Shown here: piece by piece, positions 27,921 through 37,337 of the stretch
Numbering within the stretch: the first letter of the stretch is position 1
How the letters are laid out: each line of letters starts with the position of its first letter
From: JACJWR01 sp964474045
GTDB taxonomy: Bacteria; Actinomycetota; Actinomycetes; S36-B12; UBA10799
Reading direction: 5' to 3'
DNA length: 64,000 nucleotides
Assembly (NCBI GenBank): GCA_964474045.1
Contig: CAYYRC010000008.1
Coordinates: forward strand, 1-64,000
Translations under genes and position numbers: made by a program
The notes under the pieces: generated by a model
Told to the model about the DNA's origin: nothing
The model's input: the letters and a program-made list of their open reading frames with translations, nothing else
The model's database searches: none

Positions 27921-28982
27921 TCAGGTAGCGCCGTCTGATCGCGTCCGGTCGAAGTTGGCGACGGAAGTTCCGCGACCTTCGAGCAGCGGGCGCCGCGGAT
28001 CCCAGCGTGTCCCACCGGCGGCGTCGCGCTTGGCCCGTGCCAGCGCCGACAGCGCCTCCAGCACCACCCGGTTGCCGAGCATGGCAGTGATATCCGCGTG
28101 GTCGTAGGGCGGCGAGACCTCCACCACGTCCATGCCGACCACCGGCACCTCGTAGCAGATCCGCCGAACCGCATCCAGCAGCTGCCGCGCGGTCAGGCCA
28201 CCCGGCTCCGGCGTTCCGGTGCCGGGAGCATGACCCGGGTCGGCGACGTCGATGTCGACGCTGAGGAAAACGCCGTCGCAATCATCCGTCGCGATCCGGA
28301 GCGCCTCGGTCAGCACCTCGTCCAGCCCGCGGGCGACGATCTCGGTCATCTCGAACGAGCGCATCCCCTGATCCGCCATCCAGTCCAGCGTCGCGGGTCC
28401 GGGCCAGTAGCCGCGCAGGCCGATCTGCAGGAAGCGGTCGCCGCGGGCGGCCCCGCTCTCGATCAGCCGACGCATCGGTTGGCCATGGCCGATGAGCGAG
28501 CCGAACTCGACGTCGCCGGTGTCGGCGTGCGCGTCGAAGTGGATGACCGAGACCCGGCCCCACCCAACCGCCCGTGCCACGCCGGTGACGTCGGGCCAGG
28601 TGATGGTGTGGTCGCCGCCCAGGACCAGCGGGATCGCGCCGGTGCGCGCCACCCGCTCGACGACGCCCTCCAGCGCGTTGCAGGACGTCGCCGCGTCGCC
28701 GGAGAACATCTCGACGTCACCGGCGTCGCGCACCCGCAGGTCGAGCAGGCCGTCGGTACCCAGTGCCAGGCTGGGACGCGATCCGTCCATGGCCAGGTAG
28801 CACGCCTCGCGCAGGGCCTTGGGACCGAACCTCGCCCCTGGCCGGTTGGAGGTACCGCCGTCGAAGGGCGCGCCAAGGATCACGACCTCGGAGTCGGCGT
28901 AGGTCGCCGGATCGGCCTCATCGCACTCAGGCACGCCGAGGAAGGTCAGGTCCGGACCGAACTGTGCGCCGTAGCGGGTCAT
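27921..28982 (-). CDS. Ureohydrolase: agmatinase / guanidinobutyrase family
   Basis: A 353-residue arginase-superfamily enzyme that releases urea from a guanidino compound. The dimanganese ligands are in GGDHT, DAHADT and DIDVADPGHAPGTG, and the EPGG motif is intact. Agmatine, 4-guanidinobutyrate or another guanidine are possible substrates; guanidinobutyrase activity would yield GABA, the substrate of the nearby gabT (inference). The ATG at 28982 follows a TAGGCT by 7 bases and is probably leaderless; the longer frame to 29288 crosses that promoter and is rejected. Confidence 0.9.
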   Translation of the reverse strand: MTRYGAQFGPDLTFLGVPECDEADPATYADSEVVILGAPFDGGTSNRPGARFGPKALREACYLAMDGSRPSLALGTDGLLDLRVRDAGDVEMFSGDAATSCNALEGVVERVARTGAIPLVLGGDHTITWPDVTGVARAVGWGRVSVIHFDAHADTGDVEFGSLIGHGQPMRRLIESGAARGDRFLQIGLRGYWPGPATLDWMADQGMRSFEMTEIVARGLDEVLTEALRIATDDCDGVFLSVDIDVADPGHAPGTGTPEPGGLTARQLLDAVRRICYEVPVVGMDVVEVSPPYDHADITAMLGNRVVLEALSALARAKRDAAGGTRWDPRRPLLEGRGTSVANFDRTRSDGAT

Positions 28983-28989
28983 GATCGCG

Positions 28990-28995
28990 AGCCTA
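28990..28995 (-). promoter_or_regulatory. -10 element for leaderless ureohydrolase gene
   Basis: TAGGCT on the minus strand, then CGCGATC and the ATG. A weak TGGATA lies 17 bases further upstream as a possible -35. The remaining divergent region to 29171 shows nothing else. Confidence 0.5.
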
Positions 28996-29171
28996 CGGTT
29001 CCTGTCCGCTGGTATCCACACCTGATCGATGGGCCCAGCGACCTGGCGGCGGGCATCGGGCACGAGACTGCTGTGAGCGAGAGACGGGCCGGGCATGTCA
29101 TCGCCCACATCGACGGGAGCGCTGACCGGGGACGTGGGAGAATGGGGCGGCACACTCACGCCGGAGGACCC

Positions 29172-29714
29172 ATGACCGACACGCCCTCGGCCGGCGCGCC
29201 CGACCCTGACCGCATGAGCCAGTCGGAGCTGGACCGCCTGGCCTTCGCCGTCACCGACAGGTTTGCCCCGCACCTGCGTGCTGCCCAAGCGGCGGTCCGG
29301 GAAGCCGAGCAGAGCCTGGAGGACGCCCGGGACTCACTCGCGCTCGCCGAACAAGCTGCCGCAGACACGCCCTACCAATCCGACCCGCTGGTCTTCATGC
29401 GGGCCACTGTCGGCGACGACTTGGAGGGGCTGGCGCGCAAGACGACCCCGAAGAAGGTCCGGGCGAGCTACCGCTACCTGTTGGACCGAGCCGTCGAGCT
29501 GGCCGACGGCGAGTTGACCGGCTACCGGAGGGACCTCGCTGCCTCCCGACGCGATCGCGTCCAGGGAGTGGAGGCCTGCCGGCAGGCCGTGCAGGTTTCG
29601 GTCAGCGAGCTTGCGGCCGCCAAGGCCATGCATGAGCGCGTACTCGCCGCCGAGGGCGCCGCCCGTGCCGGCCTGGCGATGCTGCGGGAGAAGATGGGCA
29701 CCGAGTCGCCCTGA
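29172..29714 (+). CDS. Small coiled-coil protein of unknown function
   Basis: A 180-residue, charged, all-helical protein without signal or membrane segments. Residues about 35-65 and 115-165 have Ala/Glu/Arg heptad-like composition, suggesting coiled coils. The ATG is preceded by a good CCGGAGGACCC ribosome site, which supports a real gene; the much longer open frame upstream is antisense to the ureohydrolase gene. I do not recognise a family. Confidence 0.7.
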   Translation: MTDTPSAGAPDPDRMSQSELDRLAFAVTDRFAPHLRAAQAAVREAEQSLEDARDSLALAEQAAADTPYQSDPLVFMRATVGDDLEGLARKTTPKKVRASYRYLLDRAVELADGELTGYRRDLAASRRDRVQGVEACRQAVQVSVSELAAAKAMHERVLAAEGAARAGLAMLREKMGTESP

Positions 29715-29815
29715 CGGGTGGGATGCCGGGCCACTCGCTGGATGTGCACACTTTCGTCACACTAGGGGTCCCCGTGGGGCCGGATTCGCGCTGGGAATGT
29801 GACAGGAGTGTCCAC

Positions 29816-29910
29816 TCGCGAGGGGACGGACTCGCGAGGGGACGGGGGCGCGAGGGGACGGGGTCGCGAGGGGACGGGGTCGCGAGGGACGGGGTCGCGA
29901 GGGCTGGGGG
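29816..29910. repeat. Imperfect tandem repeat, about six units of 14-18 bases
   Basis: Repeated units of the form TCGCGAGGGGACGGGG, each containing the palindrome TCGCGA, with small length changes between copies. The array lies in the 208-base gap between the coiled-coil gene and the convergent mmsA-like gene. It has no unique spacers, so it is not a CRISPR array. Its role is unknown; it may act in termination or as a variable-number repeat. Confidence 0.85.
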
Positions 29911-29922
29911 CTGGCCACACGG

Positions 29923-31419
<1,497 letters not shown>

Positions 31420-31447
31420 TTTCGGGTCAGGCCTCCCAGGCTCAACT

Positions 31448-32980
31448 TCACAGATCGCTGCTTGCGTGGTTGCCCTCAGCGAGGACCGTCCGGTGCCACT
31501 CCTTGCGCGGGACGCCCGTGATGTCCGTCGACACGTGCTTGATGGCCGTGTACTCCTCGAACGAGTACATGCTCATGTCCTTGCCGAAGCCGGACTGCTT
31601 GACGCCGCCGTGTGGCATCTCCGACACGATCGGGATGTGGTCGTTGATCCAAACACACCCAGCCTGCAGTTCCCGGGCTGCGCGGTTGGCGCGCACGACG
31701 TCACGGGTCCACGCCGAGGCCGCCAGCCCGTAGGGGGTGTCGTTGGCGAGGGCGATGGCCTCCTCGTCGGTGTCGAAGGGCAACACCGCCAGCACCGGGC
31801 CGAAGACCTCCTCCTGCACGATCGACGAGTCCTGCGCCGCGCCCACGATCAGGGTCGGCAGGTAGTAGCTGCCCGCGGCCAGCTCGCCCTGCGGAACGGC
31901 GGCGCCCGTCAGGGCACGTGCGCCCTGGGTGGCCAGCGCCCGCTCCACCATGCCGGCCACCCGGGCCTGCTGCGTGCGTGAGATCAGGGGCCCCTGGTCG
32001 GTCGCCGGGTCGGTCGTGGGTCCGAGCACGGCCGAGGCCATCAGGTCGGCGACCCCGGCCGCGAAGTCGTCGTACAACGAGGCGTGGACGTAGGCCCGCG
32101 TGGCCGCGGTGCAGTCCTGTCCGGAGTTGATGAGGGCGGCGGCAGCGGCACCGTGCACGGCGGCGTCGAGGTCGGCGTCGTCGAACACCACGAAGGGCGC
32201 CTTCCCCCCCAGCTCCAGGTGCAGCCGCTTCGTTCCCGCGACCGCGAGCTCCCCCACCCGCCGCCCCACCCGAGTGGAGCCGGTGAAGGACACCATGGCG
32301 ACCCCCGGGTGGCCCACCAGGGCCTCCCCCGCCGCCGGGCCGGAACCGGTGACGACGTTGACGACGCCGTCCGGGATCCCGGCCGCCCGAGCATCCTGGG
32401 CCACCATGAGCGCGGTCAGCGGCGTCAGCTCCGAGGGTTTGAGGACGATCGTGTTGCCGGCGGCGATGGCGGGCAGGATCTTCCACATGGCCATCTGCAG
32501 CGGGTAGTTCCAGGGCGCGATGGAGCCCACCACCCCGACGGGCTCGCGGCGCACGACGGACGTGTGGTCGCCGTCCCACTCAGCCGCGGCGGTCCCGCTC
32601 AGGTGCCGCGCCGCCCCCGCGAAGTACTCGGCGTTGTCGATCGAACCCGGAACGTCGAACTGCCTCGCGAGCCGGATCGGCTTGCCGGCCTGCTCGGACT
32701 CCACCGCCGCGTACTCCTCCGCGCGGGCCGACATGAGCCGGGCCAGCTCGGCCAGGGCCTGGGAGCGCGCGGCCGGGGTGGCCCGCGACCAGCCGCCGAA
32801 GGCCCGATGGGCGGCATCGACGGCGGCATCCACCTCGGCCGGCCCGGCCAGTTCCAGGGTGGCGATGGGGCGCCCGTCGCTGGGGTCGACGACGTCGTGC
32901 AGGACGCCCGTGCTGCCGACGACCGCCCTGCCGTCGATCCAGCACCCCGGCAACCGCACGCTGCTGTGACTGTCCGGCAC
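31448..32980 (-). CDS. Aldehyde dehydrogenase, gamma-aminobutyraldehyde/betaine-aldehyde type (copy 1)
   Basis: A 510-residue NAD-dependent ALDH with APWNYPLQMAMWKILPA, LELGGKAPFVVF, cysteine in NSGQDCTAATR and the C-terminal GGVKQSGFGKDMSMYSFEEY typical of aminobutyraldehyde dehydrogenases of the putrescine pathway. The GTG start follows an AGGAGG-type site. It is closely related to the next ALDH gene upstream, apparently an old duplication. It probably oxidises 4-aminobutanal or 5-aminopentanal. Confidence 0.92.
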   Translation of the reverse strand: MPDSHSSVRLPGCWIDGRAVVGSTGVLHDVVDPSDGRPIATLELAGPAEVDAAVDAAHRAFGGWSRATPAARSQALAELARLMSARAEEYAAVESEQAGKPIRLARQFDVPGSIDNAEYFAGAARHLSGTAAAEWDGDHTSVVRREPVGVVGSIAPWNYPLQMAMWKILPAIAAGNTIVLKPSELTPLTALMVAQDARAAGIPDGVVNVVTGSGPAAGEALVGHPGVAMVSFTGSTRVGRRVGELAVAGTKRLHLELGGKAPFVVFDDADLDAAVHGAAAAALINSGQDCTAATRAYVHASLYDDFAAGVADLMASAVLGPTTDPATDQGPLISRTQQARVAGMVERALATQGARALTGAAVPQGELAAGSYYLPTLIVGAAQDSSIVQEEVFGPVLAVLPFDTDEEAIALANDTPYGLAASAWTRDVVRANRAARELQAGCVWINDHIPIVSEMPHGGVKQSGFGKDMSMYSFEEYTAIKHVSTDITGVPRKEWHRTVLAEGNHASSDL

Positions 32981-33014
32981 CCTGCCTGCCTCCTCGAGGA
33001 ATGGTCATTCGGGA

Positions 33015-33061
33015 CCACGGCGGCCCCACGCTCGGGGCCACGGCGGCCCCACGCTCGGGGC
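33015..33061. repeat. Tandem direct repeat of about 23 bases, two copies
   Basis: Two adjoining copies of a sequence starting CCACGGCGGCCCCACGCTCG lie in the 120-base gap between the two paralogous ALDH genes, next to a strong hairpin. Nothing else is visible in that gap except the ribosome site of the downstream gene. Confidence 0.8.
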
Positions 33062-33072
33062 CGCGGGGGCCC

Positions 33073-33096
33073 CGGCCCGACCCCCGGGTCGGGCCG
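33073..33096 (-). terminator. Strong hairpin terminator after the second aminobutyraldehyde dehydrogenase gene
   Basis: Perfect 11-base arms CGGCCCGACCC and GGGTCGGGCCG around CC begin 5 bases after the minus-strand stop at 33101. It lacks a U-tract, as is usual in high-GC actinomycetes. It should separate this gene from the two ALDH genes downstream. Confidence 0.65.
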
Positions 33097-33100
33097 CTGA

Positions 33101-34543
33101 TCAGCCCTCCAGGCTGGCCATGACGTGCTTGATCCGGGTGTAGTCCTCGAACCCGTACATGGACAGGTCTTTGCCGTAGCCGGAGTGCTTGAAGCCGCCG
33201 TGGGGCATCTCGGCCACCAGCGGGATGTGGGTGTTGATCCACACGCATCCGAAGTCGAGCGCGGCGCTCACCCGCAGCGCCCGTGCGGTATTCGTCGTCC
33301 AGACGCTGGAGGCCAGCCCGTACTCGACGCCGTTGGCCATGTCGACCGCCTGCTCCTCGGTCTCGAAGCGCTGGACCGTGATACAGGGTCCGAAGACCTC
33401 CTGCTGGATCATCTCGTCGTCCTGCTGCAGACCTGCCACGACGGTCGGCTCGACGTGGAAGCCGTCGCCGCCCTGGTGCCGCCCGCCGGCGACGACCTCG
33501 GCGTGGGCGGGGATGCGCTCGATGAACCCGAGCACCTTCTGCAGCTGACCGGCGTTGTTGACCGGCGGCACGAAGGCGTCCTCGTGATGACGGCCGATGC
33601 CGTAGGAGGTCTTGGTGGCCTTGGCCTGGTCCGCGATGGCCGCCACGAACGCGTCGTAGACGCCATCGGCGACCAGCATGCGGGTCGCCGCCGTGCAGTC
33701 CTGGCCGGCGTTGAAGAAGCCGGCCACGGCCAGCCACTCGGCGGCGGCGTCGACGTCGGCGTCGTCGAAGATCACGACGGGGGCCTTGCCACCGAGCTCC
33801 AGGTGCACGCGCTTGACATCGCGGGCGGCCGACGCGGCCACCTCGATCCCGGCGCGCACCGAACCTGTGATGGCCACCATGTCCGCCCGGGGGTTCTCCA
33901 CCACCAGACGGCCCGTGTCGCGGTCACCCACGACCACGTTGAGCAGGCCCGCCGGCAGCACATCAGCCAGCAGCTCGGCCATCCGCACGGTGCTCACGGG
34001 CGTCGTGTCGCTCGGCTTCAGCACCACGGCGTTGCCGGCGGCGATGGCCGGGGCGAACTTCCAGACCGCCATCATCATCGGGTAGTTCCAGGGCGTGACC
34101 TGGCCGATGACGCCAACCGGCTCGCGCCGGATCCAGGACGTGAAGCCGTCCATGTACTCCGCTGAAGCGCGACCCTCCAGCACCCTCGCGGCGCCGGCGA
34201 AGAAGCGGATCTGGTCGATCATGGGCGGGACTTCCTCGGCCATGGTGACCGCCACCGGCTTGCCGGTGTTGAGGCTCTCGAGCTCGACCAGCTCGTCGGC
34301 GTTGCGCTCGAGGACGTCGGCCGCGTCGAGCAGCACCTTCTGCCGCTGCGACGGCGTCGCCTTACGCCACTCTGCGAACGCCGCGGATGCGGCCGCGTAG
34401 GCGGCATCCACGTCGGCCGCGCCCGATACCGGGGCGGTGCCGAACACCGCGCCGGTGCTGGGGTCCACGAGCTCCGTTACGGCGTCGGTGGCGGAGTCAA
34501 CCGACTCGCCGTTGATGAAGTTGCGCACACTGATGTCGGCCAT
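33101..34543 (-). CDS. Aldehyde dehydrogenase, gamma-aminobutyraldehyde type (copy 2)
   Basis: A 480-residue ALDH with TPWNYPMMMAVWKFAPA, LELGGKAPVVIF, cysteine in NAGQDCTAATR and the C-terminal GGFKHSGYGKDLSMYGFEDY signature. This pattern is typical of 4-aminobutyraldehyde dehydrogenases acting after putrescine transamination. It is divergent from the Lrp regulator and the class III aminotransferase, which could make its aldehyde substrate, and it shares their control region. Confidence 0.93.
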   Translation of the reverse strand: MADISVRNFINGESVDSATDAVTELVDPSTGAVFGTAPVSGAADVDAAYAAASAAFAEWRKATPSQRQKVLLDAADVLERNADELVELESLNTGKPVAVTMAEEVPPMIDQIRFFAGAARVLEGRASAEYMDGFTSWIRREPVGVIGQVTPWNYPMMMAVWKFAPAIAAGNAVVLKPSDTTPVSTVRMAELLADVLPAGLLNVVVGDRDTGRLVVENPRADMVAITGSVRAGIEVAASAARDVKRVHLELGGKAPVVIFDDADVDAAAEWLAVAGFFNAGQDCTAATRMLVADGVYDAFVAAIADQAKATKTSYGIGRHHEDAFVPPVNNAGQLQKVLGFIERIPAHAEVVAGGRHQGGDGFHVEPTVVAGLQQDDEMIQQEVFGPCITVQRFETEEQAVDMANGVEYGLASSVWTTNTARALRVSAALDFGCVWINTHIPLVAEMPHGGFKHSGYGKDLSMYGFEDYTRIKHVMASLEG

Positions 34544-34626
34544 GTGCGGAGGCTACCCGCCGCCAGCAACCGAATGCAATCCCGCACATGCCATACAACT
34601 CCGCTTTCCGCAGGCAGGCTGGGGCG

Positions 34627-34663
34627 CCGCAACGGATTCCATTGCGGGTCGCCTTGCCCGCAA
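34627..34663. promoter_or_regulatory. Array of Lrp-type operator half-sites
   Basis: Three half-sites of alternating orientation, CCGCAA (34627-34632), TTGCGG (34642-34647) and CCGCAA (34658-34663), are spaced 15-16 bases apart, about one and a half helical turns. They lie between the ALDH gene and the divergent lrp gene and overlap the lrp -35. The Lrp protein encoded next door is the likely ligand (inference). Confidence 0.55.
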
Positions 34664-34683
34664 CAATGACGACCGGCGATACT
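34654..34683 (+). promoter_or_regulatory. Promoter of the Lrp-aminotransferase operon
   Basis: TTGCCC at 34654-34659 and GATACT at 34678-34683 are separated by 18 bases. GGGCCCC then leads into the GTG at 34691, so the message appears leaderless. Confidence 0.5.
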
Positions 34684-34690
34684 GGGCCCC

Positions 34691-35161
34691 GTGCCGACCG
34701 AATCCGCAGTCCACGGGCAACTCGACGACGTCTCGTTGGCGATCATCGAGCAGCTGCAGCAGGACGGGCGACGCTCCTTCGCCGCCATCAGCAAGGCGGT
34801 CGGCCTGTCGGAGGCGGCGGTGCGGCAGCGGGTCGCCAAGATGGTGGACACCGGCATCATGCAGATCGTGGCGGTCACCGACCCGGCGCACCTGGGCTAC
34901 AGCCGGGTGGCCATGATCGGCGTCACCGTCTCCGGCGACATCGACGAGGCCGTGGAGGCGATAGCCGCCTACCCCGAGGTCGACTACGTCGTCGTCACCG
35001 CCGGCTCGTTCGACCTGCTCGTCGAGGTCGTCTGCGCCGACGACGCCCACCTGCTGTCGTTGATCAACGCCCGCATCAGGACGCTGCCGGCGGTCCTGCG
35101 CACCGAGACGTTCGTCTACCTCAAACTCCGCAAACAGACCTACACCTGGGGCCCACGATGA
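34691..35161 (+). CDS. Lrp/AsnC-family transcriptional regulator
   Basis: A 156-residue feast/famine regulator with an N-terminal helix-turn-helix (DDVSLAIIEQLQQDGRRSF, LSEAAVRQRVAKM) and a C-terminal ligand-binding RAM domain (about residues 70-150). It forms an operon with the downstream aminotransferase by ATGA overlap (35158-35161). It probably controls both its own operon and the divergent ALDH gene in response to an amino acid or amine. Confidence 0.93.
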   Translation: MPTESAVHGQLDDVSLAIIEQLQQDGRRSFAAISKAVGLSEAAVRQRVAKMVDTGIMQIVAVTDPAHLGYSRVAMIGVTVSGDIDEAVEAIAAYPEVDYVVVTAGSFDLLVEVVCADDAHLLSLINARIRTLPAVLRTETFVYLKLRKQTYTWGPR

Positions 35162-36555
35162 CCACCTCCGAGCAATTCGTCACCGAGCCGGGCGACGACG
35201 CCATCGCCGACCGCGCGACCCGCCACCTGTGGATGCACTTCACCCGGCACTCCACCTACCACACCGGCAGCCACGTGCCGGTGATCGTCCGCGGCGAGGG
35301 TGCCCGGATCTGGGATGACTCGGGCCGGTCGTACCTGGACGGGCTGTCCGGGTTGTTCGTCGTGCAGGCCGGCCACGGCAGGGCCGAGCTGGCCGAGGCC
35401 GCCGCGCGGCAGGCCGAGCAGCTGGCGTTCTTCCCCATCTGGTCCTATGCCCACCCGGCGGCCGTGGACCTGGCCGAGCGCCTGGCCAACTTGACGCCCG
35501 GCGACCTCAACCGGGTGTTCTTCACGACCGGCGGCGGGGAGGCAGTCGAGAGCGCCTGGAAGCTGGCCAAGCAGTTCTTCAAGGTCACCGGCAAGCCGCT
35601 GAAGACGAAGGTCGTCAGCCGTGCCATCGCCTACCACGGAACGCCGCACGGAGCGCTCAGCATCACCGGCATCCCCGCGGCGAAGGCGGTGTTCGAGCCG
35701 CTGGTTCCGGGCACCATGAAGGTCCCCAACACCAACATCTACCGCGCCGCCGAGCACGGCGACGACCCTGTGGCCTTCGGCCGCTGGGCCGCCGACCAGA
35801 TCGAGGTGGCGATCGAGGCCGAGGGGGCGGACACCGTGGCTGCGGTGTTCCTGGAGCCGGTGCAGAACGGCGGCGGCTGCTTCCCGCCCCCGCCGGGCTA
35901 CTTCGAGCGGGTGCGCGAGATCTGCGACCGCCACGACGTGCTGCTGGTCGCCGACGAGACCATCTGCGCCTTCGGCCGCATCGGCGAGCCGTTCGCCATC
36001 GCGCGCTTCAACACCGTGCCCGACATCATCACCTGCGCCAAGGGCATGACCTCGGGCTACGCCCCGATGGGGGCGATGATCGCCTCGGACCGCCTGTTCG
36101 AGCCGTTCGCGCACGGCACGACCACGTTCCTGCACGGCTACACCTGGGGCGGGCACCCGGTGGGGGCGGCGGTGGCCTTGGCCAACCTGGACCTGATGGA
36201 GCGCGAGGACCTGTACGGCAACGTGCGGCGCAACGAGGCCGCGTTCCGCGCGACGTTGGAGAAGCTGTTGGACATCCCCATCGTCGGCGACGTCCGCGGC
36301 GAGGGCTACTTCTACGGCATCGAGTTGGTCAAGGACAAGCAGACCAAGGCCACGTTCTCCGAGGACGAGGCCGAGCGGCTGCTGCGCGGCTACCTGTCCA
36401 AGGCGCTCTACGACAACGGCCTGTACTGCCGGGCGGACGACCGCGGCGACCCGGTGATCCAGCTCGCGCCGCCGCTCATCATCGGCCAGCCCGAGTTCGA
36501 CGAGATCGAGCAAATCCTGCGCCAGGTGCTGACCGAGGGGTTGGAGCTGCTGTGA
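35158..36555 (+). CDS. Class III PLP aminotransferase (putrescine/omega-amino acid type)
   Basis: A 465-residue aminotransferase with TTGGGEAVESAWKLAKQ, AIAYHGTPHGA, VADETICAFGR and the PLP lysine in TCAKGMTSGYAPMGA. The class includes putrescine-pyruvate and omega-amino acid-pyruvate aminotransferases. The ATG overlaps the lrp stop. The divergent aminobutyraldehyde dehydrogenase would oxidise the aldehyde formed from putrescine. The exact amine is not certain. Confidence 0.92.
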   Translation: MTTSEQFVTEPGDDAIADRATRHLWMHFTRHSTYHTGSHVPVIVRGEGARIWDDSGRSYLDGLSGLFVVQAGHGRAELAEAAARQAEQLAFFPIWSYAHPAAVDLAERLANLTPGDLNRVFFTTGGGEAVESAWKLAKQFFKVTGKPLKTKVVSRAIAYHGTPHGALSITGIPAAKAVFEPLVPGTMKVPNTNIYRAAEHGDDPVAFGRWAADQIEVAIEAEGADTVAAVFLEPVQNGGGCFPPPPGYFERVREICDRHDVLLVADETICAFGRIGEPFAIARFNTVPDIITCAKGMTSGYAPMGAMIASDRLFEPFAHGTTTFLHGYTWGGHPVGAAVALANLDLMEREDLYGNVRRNEAAFRATLEKLLDIPIVGDVRGEGYFYGIELVKDKQTKATFSEDEAERLLRGYLSKALYDNGLYCRADDRGDPVIQLAPPLIIGQPEFDEIEQILRQVLTEGLELL

Positions 36556-37337
36556 CGGCGGGGGTCGGCGCCGGGGCGGATGCTGCTGCAGCTCCGACCA
36601 CGCAGGTCAGACGGATGCCGGAGAAGCAGCAGCCTGGCCGCGCCGACCTTGACGCGGTCCTGGCCGGGGGAATGCTGGCGCACGTCGGCTTTGCCCTCGA
36701 GGGGTGGCCGTACGTCATCCCGGTCGCCTACGCGCCGTGGCGGGAGGGGATCGTGATCCACGGCTCCACCGGGTCCCGGATGTTCCGGGCGTTGGCGGGA
36801 GGGGCCCCGGCCTGCGTCACCGTGACGCACCTCGACGCGCTGGTCCTGGCCCGCTCCGCCTTCGAGTCCAGCATGTCGTACCGATGCGCCATGCTGTTCG
36901 GCGCGTGCCGGGAGCTTGCCGGCGCCGACAAGTCCGATGCGCTGGACGCCCTCACGGACCACCTCCTGCCGGGGCGGCGCCTGGCGGAGCCGATCGGGCT
37001 CCGGCCGCGTTCGCGCAAGGAGGACGCAGCCACGATGGTGCTCTACCTGGCCGCCGAGCGATGGTCGGTGAAGGCGGGCAGCGGTTTCGCCGAGGACCCC
37101 GCGGCGGACCTGGACGCCTATGGGCACCTGTGGGCCGGTCGGGTCCCCCTGCGCACGGTGCTCGGACCGGCAGAGCCCGACCCCACGACGGTCGCCGCCG
37201 ACGCGCCGCTGCCCGACCACGTGGCGGCGTGGCTGGATGGACGCGGCATCGGCCACCCAGCGCTGGCAGGGCCCGCAGGGCCGCGGTCGTCGTCGGTTGC
37301 CGGACGCCAATCACCCAACGAGGAGGCCACGCCATGA
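36552..37337 (+). CDS. Pyridoxamine 5'-phosphate oxidase-like FMN split-barrel protein
   Basis: A 261-residue protein with the split-barrel features of the NimA/PNPOx-like group: MLAHVGFALEGWPYVIPVAY, HGSTGSRMFRALAGG and SYRCAMLFG. The GTG start overlaps the aminotransferase stop (GTGA) and its own stop overlaps the next ATG, so it is tightly coupled within the operon. A flavin-dependent or heme-type role is possible; a catalytic function in this pathway is unknown. The C-terminal 40 residues are low-complexity. Confidence 0.82.
   Translation: MTAGVGAGADAAAAPTTQVRRMPEKQQPGRADLDAVLAGGMLAHVGFALEGWPYVIPVAYAPWREGIVIHGSTGSRMFRALAGGAPACVTVTHLDALVLARSAFESSMSYRCAMLFGACRELAGADKSDALDALTDHLLPGRRLAEPIGLRPRSRKEDAATMVLYLAAERWSVKAGSGFAEDPAADLDAYGHLWAGRVPLRTVLGPAEPDPTTVAADAPLPDHVAAWLDGRGIGHPALAGPAGPRSSSVAGRQSPNEEATP

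Noticed and set aside
29816..29910. Possible CRISPR array
   Set aside because: Units are contiguous and GC-rich, with no unique spacers of constant length and no cas genes in the window.
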